The notes under the pieces were generated by a model. It searched no databases and was not told the origin of the DNA. It worked only from the letters and a program-made list of their open reading frames with translations. Below, one piece after another: positions 32,425 through 41,143 of a stretch of DNA of 64,000 nt (positions are counted from its first letter, which is position 1; each line of letters starts with the position of its first letter). This DNA comes from JBELHR01 sp049606855 (GTDB taxonomy: Bacteria > Bacteroidota > Bacteroidia > Flavobacteriales > Flavobacteriaceae): the NCBI GenBank assembly GCA_049606855.1, contig JBMYVY010000001.1, positions 248,001-312,000 on the forward strand, read 5' to 3'. The translations under genes and the position numbers were made by a program.

Positions 32425-33745
32425 AGAATAAATCCTTTAATTTTAAGTAAGTCACATAATTCACCCCATCTCTTTTAAGTGTTAATCTCAATTTATTTGT
32501 AGATTCGTAAAAGAAACCGTTAATCTGTTCTAAAGTTAAATCATAGGCGTGTTTTCTATTTATTTTCACTAAAACATCACCCTTTTGAATACCGGCCTGA
32601 TGCGCTGGACTGTCCTCTGCGACATAATATACCTTATAAATAGGCCTAAACTCATAATCAAATAAGCGGTCGAAATTAATCGTTTTGCTCTCTACTATAT
32701 TGCTTTTGTTTAAATCAAAACTAGTTGAAACCATAGCTTTAACGACCATTTTCCCGTCATAAACCAATTCCATTCCACTGAGATTATATTGGAACTTCAA
32801 TCCATAATTTCCGTTTTTCTTTAGATAAATTTTCTTTCCTTCGTAGTCAAAAAACACGTGAAACCGTCTCAAAATCCCTCCGCCAATGGAGCCATCTCTT
32901 TCTTCATATTTTCTAGCGTTTCCAATACTTAAACTATCAGGAAATGCAGCATTAGGAGCTTCAAATTCAAATTCATCAAATTTCAATTTTTCAATTTTAG
33001 ATCTTTGACCGTAAATTTTCCCACTTAAACCCATTCCCATATACTCGTAAAAACTGCGCTCTGGGACATTTATTCCACGAGAAGGATTCTCAAATAGCCA
33101 TAAATCATCCCCACCTCCAGAATCTATTAAAAGATGGGCTTTCTTATAGTCAGGGCTAGATTTTAATTTTACCTGTCCATTAATAAAAGGTTTTTTACGA
33201 TCAAATTTTAGATCAAAACCTGTGTAAGACTTTAATTTTTTGAAATTGAATTGTTCTCGATTATAAAACGTTAGGTGCTGACTTCTATAATTTACTTTAA
33301 CTATAAATTCTTTGAACATTTCATATCCGATTACACCATGCACATTTATGCCCAATTTCGTCGATAGATCATAAATCTCATTGGTAAGAATATACATTTC
33401 TTGGTTTGTCCCTAAAATTTTCCCTAAACTAAAATTATTCTTTTTTGAATGGTAGGCTAAAATTGGTCCATCTTTACCAAGCCCTCTTAATTCAATCTCC
33501 TCAAGATCGTATAAGGTTACGCTGTCATCTGTACTTAAATTAAAAATAATATTTGCTCCTACCCCAGAATCTAAGATGAAATTCAACTCATCCCCGTTGA
33601 TTCTCAATGGGATAACAATTAGGTTATTTATTAATTGAAACTTGGTTTTAAAACTAGTCGCTCCCCCTACGATGGAAAATTCTTGGCCAAGTGCCTTCCC
33701 AAAAAGAAGAAAAGTTAGAAAAACTAAAAGATATTTAATTTTCAA
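32423..33745 (-). CDS. Exported retropepsin-like aspartic protease with C-terminal PDZ domain
   Basis: A 440-residue protein with a signal peptide (ending ALGQ). Two aspartic-protease half sites are visible, NFILDSGVGANIIF at about residue 56 and LLIDSGGGDDLWLF at about 206, both DSG instead of the more usual DTG. A PDZ domain sits at about residues 365-415 (SPAHQAGIQKGDVLVKINRK). This domain order, aspartyl protease followed by PDZ, is common in Bacteroidota periplasmic proteins. Two DSG sites in one chain suggest it could be active as a monomer, like pepsins, but this is inference. Substrate unknown. Confidence 0.85.
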   Translation of the reverse strand: MKIKYLLVFLTFLLFGKALGQEFSIVGGATSFKTKFQLINNLIVIPLRINGDELNFILDSGVGANIIFNLSTDDSVTLYDLEEIELRGLGKDGPILAYHSKKNNFSLGKILGTNQEMYILTNEIYDLSTKLGINVHGVIGYEMFKEFIVKVNYRSQHLTFYNREQFNFKKLKSYTGFDLKFDRKKPFINGQVKLKSSPDYKKAHLLIDSGGGDDLWLFENPSRGINVPERSFYEYMGMGLSGKIYGQRSKIEKLKFDEFEFEAPNAAFPDSLSIGNARKYEERDGSIGGGILRRFHVFFDYEGKKIYLKKNGNYGLKFQYNLSGMELVYDGKMVVKAMVSTSFDLNKSNIVESKTINFDRLFDYEFRPIYKVYYVAEDSPAHQAGIQKGDVLVKINRKHAYDLTLEQINGFFYESTNKLRLTLKRDGVNYVTYLKLKDLF

Positions 33746-33890
33746 AGGTTTGGTTTTGAAGCAATTTAAAAATTTAACGTTATATAAAGTAAATATTTAA
33801 TTTAATTTTAACATTCGTCAAAAAGAATATTTGATTTGAACATCAGAATTTATTTTGCACTTTTGTAATCTAAACAAAATTAACATTGTC

Positions 33891-35090
33891 ATGCCGAATA
33901 TATCATTGAAAGGAAACGCAATGCCTTCGTCTCCAATTCGAAAATTGGTTCCTTTTGCAGAGGAAGCAAAAAAGAAAGGAAAACATGTATATCATTTAAA
34001 TATTGGACAACCTGATATTAAAACTCCTGAAGTAGCTTTAAATGCTGTGAAAAACGCACCAATTGAAGTCTTAGCCTATTCAAGAAGTGAGGGAAGTGAA
34101 ACCTATAGAAGTAAACTAGCTGCTTATTATGCCAAACACGATATAAAAGTTAATGCCAATGATATTATCGTAACCACTGGAGGGTCAGAGGCACTGGCTT
34201 TTGTGATTGGATCTGTAGCGGATCCAGGAGATGAGATTATCATCCCTGAGCCATTTTACGCTAATTATAACGGATTTGCGACAGCAAATGGAGTTCGAGT
34301 TGTAGCGGTAAACAGCAGTATCGATGAAAACTTTGCACTTCCTCCAATTTCAGCTATTGAAGAAAAAATTTCGGACAAAACCAGAGCCATACTCATCTGT
34401 AATCCAGGGAACCCAACAGGATATCTCTATACACCTGAAGAGCTTGAGCAGCTGAAAGAACTCGCTTTAAAACACAATATATTTATAATAGCTGATGAAG
34501 TTTATCGAGAATTTGCTTATGATGGAATAAAACACAAGAGTATATTATCCTTACCTGGATTGGAAAACCATGCCATCATGATTGATTCAGTCTCTAAGCG
34601 ATACTCTATGTGTGGTGCTCGTGTAGGTTGTATTGTGAGTAAGAACCCGATGCTGATTCAAACCTGCATCAAGTTTGCCCAAGCACGTTTGAGTCCACCC
34701 ACTTACGCACAAATAGCTGCAGAAGCTGCTTTAGATACGCCGGACAGTTATTTTACTGAGGTTCACGCAGAGTATTTAGGTCGACGAGACATTTTAATTG
34801 AAGAATTGTCTAAAATCGAAGGTTTAAAAGTAGCCCACCCGAAAGGGGCCTTTTATTGTGTTGTTGAATTGCCTGTATCGGATGCAGACCATTTTGCTCA
34901 ATGGCTTCTAGATTCTTTTGATGTTGATGGAGAAACTATAATGGTTGCCCCTGCTTCAGGATTCTACTCTACGCCTAATACAGGTTTAAACCAGATTAGA
35001 ATTGCCTATGTTTTGGAACCTGATGCACTAGTAAAGTCGGTAAATATTCTTAATTTGGGCTTGAAACAATATGCTACAGAGCATTCATGA
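33891..35090 (+). CDS. PLP-dependent aminotransferase, class I (aspartate aminotransferase-like)
   Basis: A 399-residue fold-type I transaminase. The PLP lysine is in SVSKRYSMCGARVG, preceded by the cofactor Asp/Tyr in IIADEVYREF; the substrate-carboxylate Arg near the end is in NQIRIAYV. The cluster NPGNPTGYLYTPEEL is the class I signature. It resembles the aspartate/prephenate aminotransferase subfamily; exact substrate unclear. The ATG at 33891 is preferred; a frame open from 33855 would add 12 residues in the promoter region. It overlaps murB by 4 bases. Confidence 0.92.
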   Translation: MPNISLKGNAMPSSPIRKLVPFAEEAKKKGKHVYHLNIGQPDIKTPEVALNAVKNAPIEVLAYSRSEGSETYRSKLAAYYAKHDIKVNANDIIVTTGGSEALAFVIGSVADPGDEIIIPEPFYANYNGFATANGVRVVAVNSSIDENFALPPISAIEEKISDKTRAILICNPGNPTGYLYTPEELEQLKELALKHNIFIIADEVYREFAYDGIKHKSILSLPGLENHAIMIDSVSKRYSMCGARVGCIVSKNPMLIQTCIKFAQARLSPPTYAQIAAEAALDTPDSYFTEVHAEYLGRRDILIEELSKIEGLKVAHPKGAFYCVVELPVSDADHFAQWLLDSFDVDGETIMVAPASGFYSTPNTGLNQIRIAYVLEPDALVKSVNILNLGLKQYATEHS

Positions 35091-36097
35091 AAATTATCAG
35101 AAAAAACATAAAAGAGCTTAATACTTTTGGTATTGAACTCGAAGTAAATGAATTCGCATCCTTAAAGGATGAATCAGATTTTTCGAATTTATCAAAACTT
35201 AATAAAGAATTGCTTCTCCTGGGTGGGGGAAGCAATATTTTATTTACTGAAGCTCCAAAAGAATGTGTAATCCATATAGAAACAAAAGGGAAACACGTTA
35301 TTAAAGAGGATGAAAACAATGTTGTTCTTGAAGTTGCTGCAGGTGAAAACTGGCATGACTTTGTACTTTGGTGTATTGAACACAACTATGGAGGTCTTGA
35401 AAACCTTTCTTTAATACCGGGAAATGTAGGCACCGCCCCCATTCAAAATATAGGCGCCTATGGTGTTGAGGTAAAAGACCGTATTTTATCCGTTCTATTT
35501 TACGATTTAGAAACAGGAGAAAAATTTGAGCTAAATAATCAATCCTGTAAATTTGGTTATAGGAATTCAATTTTTAAAAATGAATTGAAGGGTAAGGTTA
35601 TTATTAGTTCGGTTATTTTTAAACTTACTAAACGAGATCATCAGATTAATACATCCTACGGTGTGATTAAAACTCGATTGCATACGGATAACCCGAATAT
35701 TAAAGATATTTCGAATGCTGTGATCTCCATACGTAAGGAGAAACTACCAGACCCTCAAGTAACTGGAAATGCTGGAAGCTTTTTTAAAAACCCTGTAATT
35801 AAAGAGAGTCATTATAAAATGCTTCAGGAATTACATCCTGAGATGCCCTCATACCCTGCAGAAAATGGCGTAAAAGTTCCTGCGGGTTGGTTAATCGATC
35901 AATCCGGTCTAAAGGGGCATGATTTAGGAGGTGCTTCAGTCCATAAAAAGCAGGCCTTAGTGCTTATAAATAAGACTGGAGAAGCAACTGGGAAGGATAT
36001 TCTTGATCTTGCAAAATATGTTCAAAAAACTGTTTTAAGGAATTATCAAATAGAATTGGAAATGGAGGTAAATATCTACCCTCAAAGCTTTCTTTAA
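35087..36097 (+). CDS. murB: UDP-N-acetylenolpyruvoylglucosamine reductase
   Basis: A 336-residue FAD enzyme that reduces UDP-GlcNAc-enolpyruvate to UDP-MurNAc, the second committed step of peptidoglycan synthesis. FAD-binding residues are in LLLGGGSNIL, and GLENLSLIPGNVGTAPIQNIGAYGVE (in pieces) is the family signature; the catalytic Ser lies in GNAGSFFKNP and the Glu at the C-terminus in LEMEVNIYP. The type I form with the extra ~20-residue insertion fits this length. Coupled to the aminotransferase by an ATGA overlap. Confidence 0.97.
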   Translation: MKIIRKNIKELNTFGIELEVNEFASLKDESDFSNLSKLNKELLLLGGGSNILFTEAPKECVIHIETKGKHVIKEDENNVVLEVAAGENWHDFVLWCIEHNYGGLENLSLIPGNVGTAPIQNIGAYGVEVKDRILSVLFYDLETGEKFELNNQSCKFGYRNSIFKNELKGKVIISSVIFKLTKRDHQINTSYGVIKTRLHTDNPNIKDISNAVISIRKEKLPDPQVTGNAGSFFKNPVIKESHYKMLQELHPEMPSYPAENGVKVPAGWLIDQSGLKGHDLGGASVHKKQALVLINKTGEATGKDILDLAKYVQKTVLRNYQIELEMEVNIYPQSFL

Positions 36098-36112
36098 TTC
36101 GCCTATCTTCAG

Positions 36113-36120
36113 TATCTTTG
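36113..36120 (+). promoter_or_regulatory. TAnnTTTG promoter of the small membrane protein operon
   Basis: TATCTTTG followed by TAGC, 16 bases before the start at 36137. It probably drives the small protein, glycosyltransferase, sigma factor and Nramp-like genes. Confidence 0.65.
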
Positions 36121-36136
36121 TAGCAAATTTAGAATT

Positions 36137-36322
36137 ATGAAATTATTTTTAATCACTTTACTTCTTTTAGGGCTTGGTTTTGCTGGTATTGCAATCAAAA
36201 TCTGGGCAAAAAAAGACGGTAAATTTGCAGGTACTTGTGCAAGTCAAAATCCCCACCTAAATAAGGCTGGAGAACCATGTGGCTTTTGCGGAAAACCTGC
36301 AGAAAATTGTTCAAATCGCTAA
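36137..36322 (+). CDS. Small Cys-containing membrane-anchored protein (61 aa)
   Basis: A 61-residue protein: an N-terminal membrane helix (residues 3-22, LFLITLLLLGLGFAGIAIK) and a soluble tail with four cysteines, in GTCASQNPHLNK, CGFCGK and ENCSNR. The GTCAS and PCGFCG spacing is shared by a family of unnamed membrane or secreted proteins that, as I recall, sits between murB and a glycosyltransferase in Flavobacteriia. Four cysteines in 30 residues suggest a metal-binding knuckle; no role has been assigned. The next start is 6 bases away. Confidence 0.85.
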   Translation: MKLFLITLLLLGLGFAGIAIKIWAKKDGKFAGTCASQNPHLNKAGEPCGFCGKPAENCSNR

Positions 36323-36328
36323 CTGACT

Positions 36329-37441
36329 ATGCCCTACTTTGAGATAGGATACTATGGCCTGATTGTCATCGTATTTTTTATGCTCATTGGAGATTTATAT
36401 TTAAGACTACCCCTACTCTGGTCTACTGACTCCAATAAGACTTTAAAACCAAGCCCACCGGTTTCTGTAATAGTTTGTGCTCAAAATGAAGCTGCAAATA
36501 TCGGTAACCTTATAGATTCATTGATCAAACAAGATTATCCCGACTTCGAGATAATCATTGTCAATGATAACTCTGAAGATGACACCTTAGAAATTGTCAC
36601 GCATTTCAAAAAGAATCATCAAAATATTCAGCTGATAAATATCTTTAATGAAAAACCGTTTGGTGCGGGTAAAAAATATCCCCTTAGTCTAGGAATTAAG
36701 GCAGCTAAACACGAATTATTATTGATGACAGATGCTGATTGTCTTCCTGCAAGTTCAAATTGGATTAAATCCATGGCAGCAAGATATGAAAGCTCTCAAA
36801 TGCCGATTATTTTGGGTTATGGAGGCTATACAAAAACATCTGGACTGACTAACCTATTGACCCGTTTCGAAACCGTTCAGACTGCGCTCAACTATATGGG
36901 TTTTGCAAAAAAGGGAAAACCGTATATGGGTGTTGGTAGAAACTTACTTTACTCAAAAGCAATTTGGCTGAAAAATAATGGATTTTCCAGTCATATGTAT
37001 GTCGCTTCTGGTGACGATGATTTATTTATTCAAGAGGTTGCAAATTCTCAAAACACGAGTTACAATATTGATCCAGAATCATTTACATTTTCTAATTCAG
37101 AAAAAAACATATCGGATTGGAATGCTCAAAAAGGAAGACATATTTCTACGTCCAGTCACTATAAGTTTAAATTTCAATTTCAATTAGCAGCTCAATTTTG
37201 CATTAAAGTTTTGTTCTACTTATTATTACCTTTTAGTCTTTACAACCAAAATTTAATTTTATCTGCAGCGGTCTTTGGGTCATTCATTCTTATTAGAACT
37301 ATTGTTTTTTATAAATCCAACAAGGTATTTAAGGGAAGCATACCACTAATTTTAAGTCCATTAATCAGCCTTTTACTCGTTTCTTTTCAAATGTTTATCT
37401 TTATCAAAAATCAATTTGTCAAGACGAACAACTGGTCCTAA
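36329..37441 (+). CDS. Family 2 glycosyltransferase, membrane-bound
   Basis: A 370-residue protein with an N-terminal helix (residues 5-25), a GT-A catalytic domain, and two to three C-terminal helices (about 285-305, 308-328, 340-360). The donor site VNDNSEDDTLE and the DxD-type site MTDADCLPASSNW are present, and GDDDLFIQEV marks the catalytic base region. A QxxRW motif typical of processive synthases is not seen (the place reads QKGRHIS), so a non-processive or divergent transferase is likely. Its product is unknown. It overlaps the sigma factor start by one base. Confidence 0.88.
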   Translation: MPYFEIGYYGLIVIVFFMLIGDLYLRLPLLWSTDSNKTLKPSPPVSVIVCAQNEAANIGNLIDSLIKQDYPDFEIIIVNDNSEDDTLEIVTHFKKNHQNIQLINIFNEKPFGAGKKYPLSLGIKAAKHELLLMTDADCLPASSNWIKSMAARYESSQMPIILGYGGYTKTSGLTNLLTRFETVQTALNYMGFAKKGKPYMGVGRNLLYSKAIWLKNNGFSSHMYVASGDDDLFIQEVANSQNTSYNIDPESFTFSNSEKNISDWNAQKGRHISTSSHYKFKFQFQLAAQFCIKVLFYLLLPFSLYNQNLILSAAVFGSFILIRTIVFYKSNKVFKGSIPLILSPLISLLLVSFQMFIFIKNQFVKTNNWS

Positions 37442-38013
37442 TGAGTGAAGAGCAATACATCGCACTTAAACAACAAATTACTTATGCCAAACAAGGCAAA
37501 CAAACCGCTTTCAACTATCTTCTGGAACGGTTTTGGACAGAAACCTATAAATTTCTTTTAGCCAAAACTAAAAATGAAAATGAGGCTGAAGATCTTACTA
37601 TTAAGGCATTTTCTAAGGCGTTTGATCATATTGAAACGTACAAGGATAAGTTTACCTTCAAGTCTTGGATACTTACTATCGCAAGAAACCTCTATATCGA
37701 TGAACTTAGACGTAAGAAAAATCAACTCGTTCATTACGACACTGCCAATAATGAAGCGCTAGATGTCTTTGATGAGTCTCCGTCTCCTGAAGATATATTG
37801 ATCAACGAACAAAATCTAGCTCGTTTAAAATTTTTGATAAAACAGCTCAAACCTCATTACGCTCAAATGATCAATTTGAGGTATTTTCAAGAATTATCTT
37901 ATAAAGAAATTGCTCTAGAAATTGGCGAACCCTTAAATAATGTAAAGGTAAAATTATTACGGGCTCGGAAATTACTTGCTGAACTTATCGCAAAGGATCA
38001 AAAAAATGCGTAA
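37441..38013 (+). CDS. ECF-type sigma-70 factor
   Basis: A 190-residue RNA polymerase sigma factor with region 2 (LTIKAFSKAFDHIETYKDKFTFKSWILTIARN, in pieces) and region 4 (YFQELSYKEIALEIGEPLNNVKVKLLRARKLL, in pieces), and no region 3. No anti-sigma gene follows; the next gene is an Nramp-related transporter overlapping by 8 bases. It sits in an operon of envelope genes and is translationally coupled on both sides. Conserved location beside lipA and a glycosyltransferase in Flavobacteriia, from memory, suggests a core rather than an accessory sigma factor. Confidence 0.92.
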   Translation: MSEEQYIALKQQITYAKQGKQTAFNYLLERFWTETYKFLLAKTKNENEAEDLTIKAFSKAFDHIETYKDKFTFKSWILTIARNLYIDELRRKKNQLVHYDTANNEALDVFDESPSPEDILINEQNLARLKFLIKQLKPHYAQMINLRYFQELSYKEIALEIGEPLNNVKVKLLRARKLLAELIAKDQKNA

Positions 38014-39220
38014 GAGTTTGTTTCGTTCTTTAGGGCCAGGCTTACTGTTTGCGGGTGCTGCGATTGGTGTATCTCATCTAGTTCAATCTACTAAAGCAGG
38101 TGGCTTATATGGTATGGGGCTTATTTGGGCACTGGTTCTCATACATGTAATAAAGTATCCATTTTTCCAATTTGGACCGAGATTTACAGCTGCAACAGGC
38201 AAATCTTTATTAGAAGGGTATAACGAGATAGGAAAATTCAGTCTTGTATTATATCTAATTATAAACTTGGTAAATATGTTTACCATACAAGCGGCCGTTA
38301 CTATAGTAACAGCTGGAATTTTATCTAGCCTGTTTCCTGATTTATTCTCCTTAAGCGCGTGGGCTGCTATTATAAGCTTCATTGGAGCTTTAATTCTTAT
38401 CGCAGGAAAGTACAAAGCCTTAGATCGAATTATCAAATATGTTATTATTCTATTGTCGGTTACCACTATATTTGCTCTTGGCTTAGCCATTGAAGGAAAT
38501 CATAGAGATTTTTCCTTTGAGCAAATTATACCTAGTGATCTGATCGGAATCACTTTTCTAATTTCATTTTTGGGATGGATGCCCGCACCCTTGGATATTT
38601 CTGTTTGGCATAGTCTCTGGGCTAAGGAGCACAAAAAAAATGGAGTAAATGAAGCGCTGTTTGATTTTAATGTTGGTTATGTTGGAACCTTATTTTTAGG
38701 GCTGTGTTTTCTATTATTGGGTGCATTAGTAATGTATCACTCGGGGATGGGTTTTAGTGACAGCGCAGCCTTATTTGCTTCCCAATTCATAGAATTATAC
38801 ACCAATTCGATTGGTAATTGGGCTTTTTACATCATAGGTGTTGCAGCTTTCGCAACGATGTTTAGTACCACACTGACCACCTTAGATGCCTCTCCTAGAG
38901 TTATGGACAGTATATCATTCTTACTATTTGGTGTTCAATCGAAAAATTTATATTTAATTCTTCTAGTTTCATTAGTGGTTGGAACACAAGCTTTAATTGT
39001 TTATGCAGGGTCCTCTATGCTTTTTTTAATCAAAATTGCTACACTTTTGAGTTTTTTGACTGCCCCGTTTTTTGCGATAATGAATCTGTATTTAATAAAA
39101 AGTAAATACACTCCTAAACAGAATCAACCTGGACTTATGATGACTATTTACAGTTCTGTAGGAATAATATTCCTAATTGCATTTAGTCTTTATTACATCT
39201 ACTTTTTGAGCCAATACTAA
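38006..39220 (+). CDS. Nramp-related transporter with altered metal-binding motifs
   Basis: A 404-residue protein with about 11 membrane helices and the Nramp fold order. In classical Nramp, helix 1 carries DPGN and helix 6 carries MPH for metal coordination. Here helix 1 reads GPGLLFAGAAIGVSHLVQST, so no Asp/Asn pair, and helix 6 reads GWMPAPLDISVW, with Pro-Ala-Pro in place of the metal-binding Pro-His. Members with other motifs transport magnesium, aluminium or unknown substrates, so metal specificity should not be assumed. The ATG at 38006 overlaps the sigma-factor gene by 8 bases. Confidence 0.82.
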   Translation: MRKSLFRSLGPGLLFAGAAIGVSHLVQSTKAGGLYGMGLIWALVLIHVIKYPFFQFGPRFTAATGKSLLEGYNEIGKFSLVLYLIINLVNMFTIQAAVTIVTAGILSSLFPDLFSLSAWAAIISFIGALILIAGKYKALDRIIKYVIILLSVTTIFALGLAIEGNHRDFSFEQIIPSDLIGITFLISFLGWMPAPLDISVWHSLWAKEHKKNGVNEALFDFNVGYVGTLFLGLCFLLLGALVMYHSGMGFSDSAALFASQFIELYTNSIGNWAFYIIGVAAFATMFSTTLTTLDASPRVMDSISFLLFGVQSKNLYLILLVSLVVGTQALIVYAGSSMLFLIKIATLLSFLTAPFFAIMNLYLIKSKYTPKQNQPGLMMTIYSSVGIIFLIAFSLYYIYFLSQY

Positions 39221-39243
39221 GCTGTTTTATAAGAGTTTATTTG

Positions 39244-39251
39244 TATTTTTG
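39244..39251 (+). promoter_or_regulatory. TAnnTTTG promoter of lipA
   Basis: TATTTTTG followed by TTGAC, 19 bases before the lipA start. Confidence 0.6.
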
Positions 39252-39270
39252 TTGACTCAAATGAAAACAC

Positions 39271-40131
39271 ATGGCGGAAACAGCGGAAAAAATAAGCAAA
39301 CCCAAATGGTTACGTGTCAAGCTACCGGTTGGAAAGAAATATACTGAGCTTAGAGGGCTCGTTGATAAATATAAATTAAACACCATTTGCACAAGTGGGT
39401 CTTGTCCTAATATGGGTGAGTGTTGGGGTGAAGGTACTGCAACATTTATGATATTAGGAAATATTTGTACACGTTCATGTGGCTTTTGTGGTGTTAAAAC
39501 AGGAAAACCTGAATCCGTTGAATGGGATGAACCTGAAAAGGTAGCACGTTCAATTAAATTGATGAAAATAAAGCATGCTGTAGTTACTTCAGTTGACCGA
39601 GATGATTTAAAAGATGGAGGGTCAATTATTTGGGCGGAAACTGTGAAAGCAATTCGAAGAGCAAATCCAGAAACTACCTTAGAAACTCTTATTCCTGATT
39701 TTCAAGGGAATACGGATCATATTGACAGAATATTAGCAGTTGCTCCCGAGGTCATTTCTCACAATATGGAAACTGTGAGAAGATTAACGCGTGAAGTAAG
39801 AATCCAAGCGAAATATGATCGTTCCTTGGAAGTCTTGAGATACATGAAAGAACAAGGGCAACGTAGAACCAAGTCAGGAATCATGTTAGGATTAGGAGAA
39901 ACTGAGGAAGAAGTTATTCAAACACTTCATGATTTAGCCAACTCTAATGTAGATATCGTTACTATTGGACAGTATTTACAACCATCAAAAAAACATTTAC
40001 CTGTTAAGGAGTTTATCACTCCTGAGCAATTTAAGAAGTATGAAGAAATCGCTTTAGGATTAGGTTTTAGACATGTAGAAAGCGGTGCTTTAGTAAGATC
40101 ATCTTACAAGGCTCATAAACATATTTTATAA
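39271..40131 (+). CDS. lipA: Lipoyl synthase
   Basis: A 286-residue radical-SAM enzyme inserting two sulphur atoms into protein-bound octanoyl groups. The auxiliary 4Fe-4S cluster cysteines are in CTSGSCPNMGEC (CxxxxCxxxxxC) and the radical-SAM cluster in CTRSCGFC (CxxxCxxC). The C-terminal SSYKAHK holds the Ser ligand of the auxiliary cluster. All ligands are present, so it should be active. The ATG at 39261 is out of frame and is not the start. Confidence 0.98.
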   Translation: MAETAEKISKPKWLRVKLPVGKKYTELRGLVDKYKLNTICTSGSCPNMGECWGEGTATFMILGNICTRSCGFCGVKTGKPESVEWDEPEKVARSIKLMKIKHAVVTSVDRDDLKDGGSIIWAETVKAIRRANPETTLETLIPDFQGNTDHIDRILAVAPEVISHNMETVRRLTREVRIQAKYDRSLEVLRYMKEQGQRRTKSGIMLGLGETEEEVIQTLHDLANSNVDIVTIGQYLQPSKKHLPVKEFITPEQFKKYEEIALGLGFRHVESGALVRSSYKAHKHIL

Positions 40132-40181
40132 TAATTTTATTTGAGACCAAAGTTTGGCACAGAACTTGCAAACAACAGTTT

Positions 40182-40204
40182 AACAAAGAGTAGTTAACTT
40201 TGTT
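40182..40204 (+). other. Hairpin downstream of lipA, possible weak terminator
   Basis: AACAAAG at 40182-40188 pairs with CTTTGTT at 40198-40204, followed by TTTC. It is short and AT-rich, so termination is uncertain; the stronger hairpin at 40234 lies just beyond. Confidence 0.35.
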
Positions 40205-40233
40205 TTCATTGTATAAAATTATTTGAATTATTT

Positions 40234-40270
40234 AAAAAAAGCTCCTAATCAAAGATTAAGAGCTTTTTTT
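40234..40270. terminator. Bidirectional terminator between lipA and the prohibitin-like gene
   Basis: Seven A, then GCTC-C-TAATC pairing with GATTA-A-GAGC around AAA, then seven T. It serves both converging genes. Confidence 0.88.
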
Positions 40271-40295
40271 GTTTTAAGTCCGTATTGGTTATCTT

Positions 40296-41129
40296 CTAAT
40301 TGTTCCCCAAAATTAATGGTAAACCATCGCCTCCTGAACCCACTACAATAACTTTTGCATTAGGACTCTTTGCAAGTTCTAAAGTAGCTTGAATTCCTTT
40401 TTCTTTTAAAATATTGGTGGATAGAGATGCGTTCAAAATACGGTTTGCTGTTGCTTTACCTTCTGCATCAATTTTTTGACGCTCCGCCTCTTTTTTAGCC
40501 TTTTCCAAACGAAACTCATATTCCAAAGACTCTTGTTCTTGTCCCAATTTTCTTTCAATAGCGTCCTTTATTGTTTTTGGAAGAGTAACATCTCTAATCA
40601 GAACTTCATTCAATTGTATGTATTGATCTTCTACAATTTTTGTTGTCTCAATTAAGATTTCTTCTTGAATAGCATCACGTTTAGAAGAATAAATTTGTTC
40701 GGGTGTATAACGCCCTACTACACTTCTCGCTGCTGAACGGATCGCTGGACGAATCACTCGGTCTACATAGTCTTGACCACGTTTTTGGTGCAATAATCCA
40801 AGCTCATCCGATTTAGGTTGATACCAAGCAGTCGCATCTAACTGAATGTCTAGGCCGTTAGAGGAAAGAACATTCATTTTTTCCGAAAGTTCTTGCTGTC
40901 TAACATTGTAAAGAATTACCTTATTCCACGGGGCAACAAAATGCAAACCCTCCGACATAGCAGGTTGATCAATAACAACTCCTCCTGCCAAGGGTCTGTA
41001 CAATACCCCTGCTTCACCTGCACCAACGGTAACAAGTGAACGTGTTAAGAATATTACTCCTATGATAAGAAGTATTATACCAAATACTCCAAACTTTGGA
41101 AATTTCAAATCTAATTGTTGATTACTCAT
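40296..41129 (-). CDS. Prohibitin-family (SPFH) membrane protein
   Basis: A 277-residue protein with one N-terminal membrane helix (about 14-33), a SPFH/Band 7 domain (GEAGVLYRPLAGGVVIDQP ... QIDATAWYQ region) and a charged coiled-coil tail (ERKLGQEQESLEYEFRLEKAKKEAERQKID, in pieces). Prohibitins form large membrane rings that control membrane proteases such as FtsH; the partner here is not known. It is the downstream gene of patB, 14 bases apart. Confidence 0.93.
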   Translation of the reverse strand: MSNQQLDLKFPKFGVFGIILLIIGVIFLTRSLVTVGAGEAGVLYRPLAGGVVIDQPAMSEGLHFVAPWNKVILYNVRQQELSEKMNVLSSNGLDIQLDATAWYQPKSDELGLLHQKRGQDYVDRVIRPAIRSAARSVVGRYTPEQIYSSKRDAIQEEILIETTKIVEDQYIQLNEVLIRDVTLPKTIKDAIERKLGQEQESLEYEFRLEKAKKEAERQKIDAEGKATANRILNASLSTNILKEKGIQATLELAKSPNAKVIVVGSGGDGLPLILGNN

Positions 41130-41143
41130 AATATATTTTTTGG

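Noticed and set aside
38083..38490. A 135-codon minus-strand frame in the Nramp-like gene
   Set aside because: Shadow of a membrane-protein gene; no promoter or independent support.
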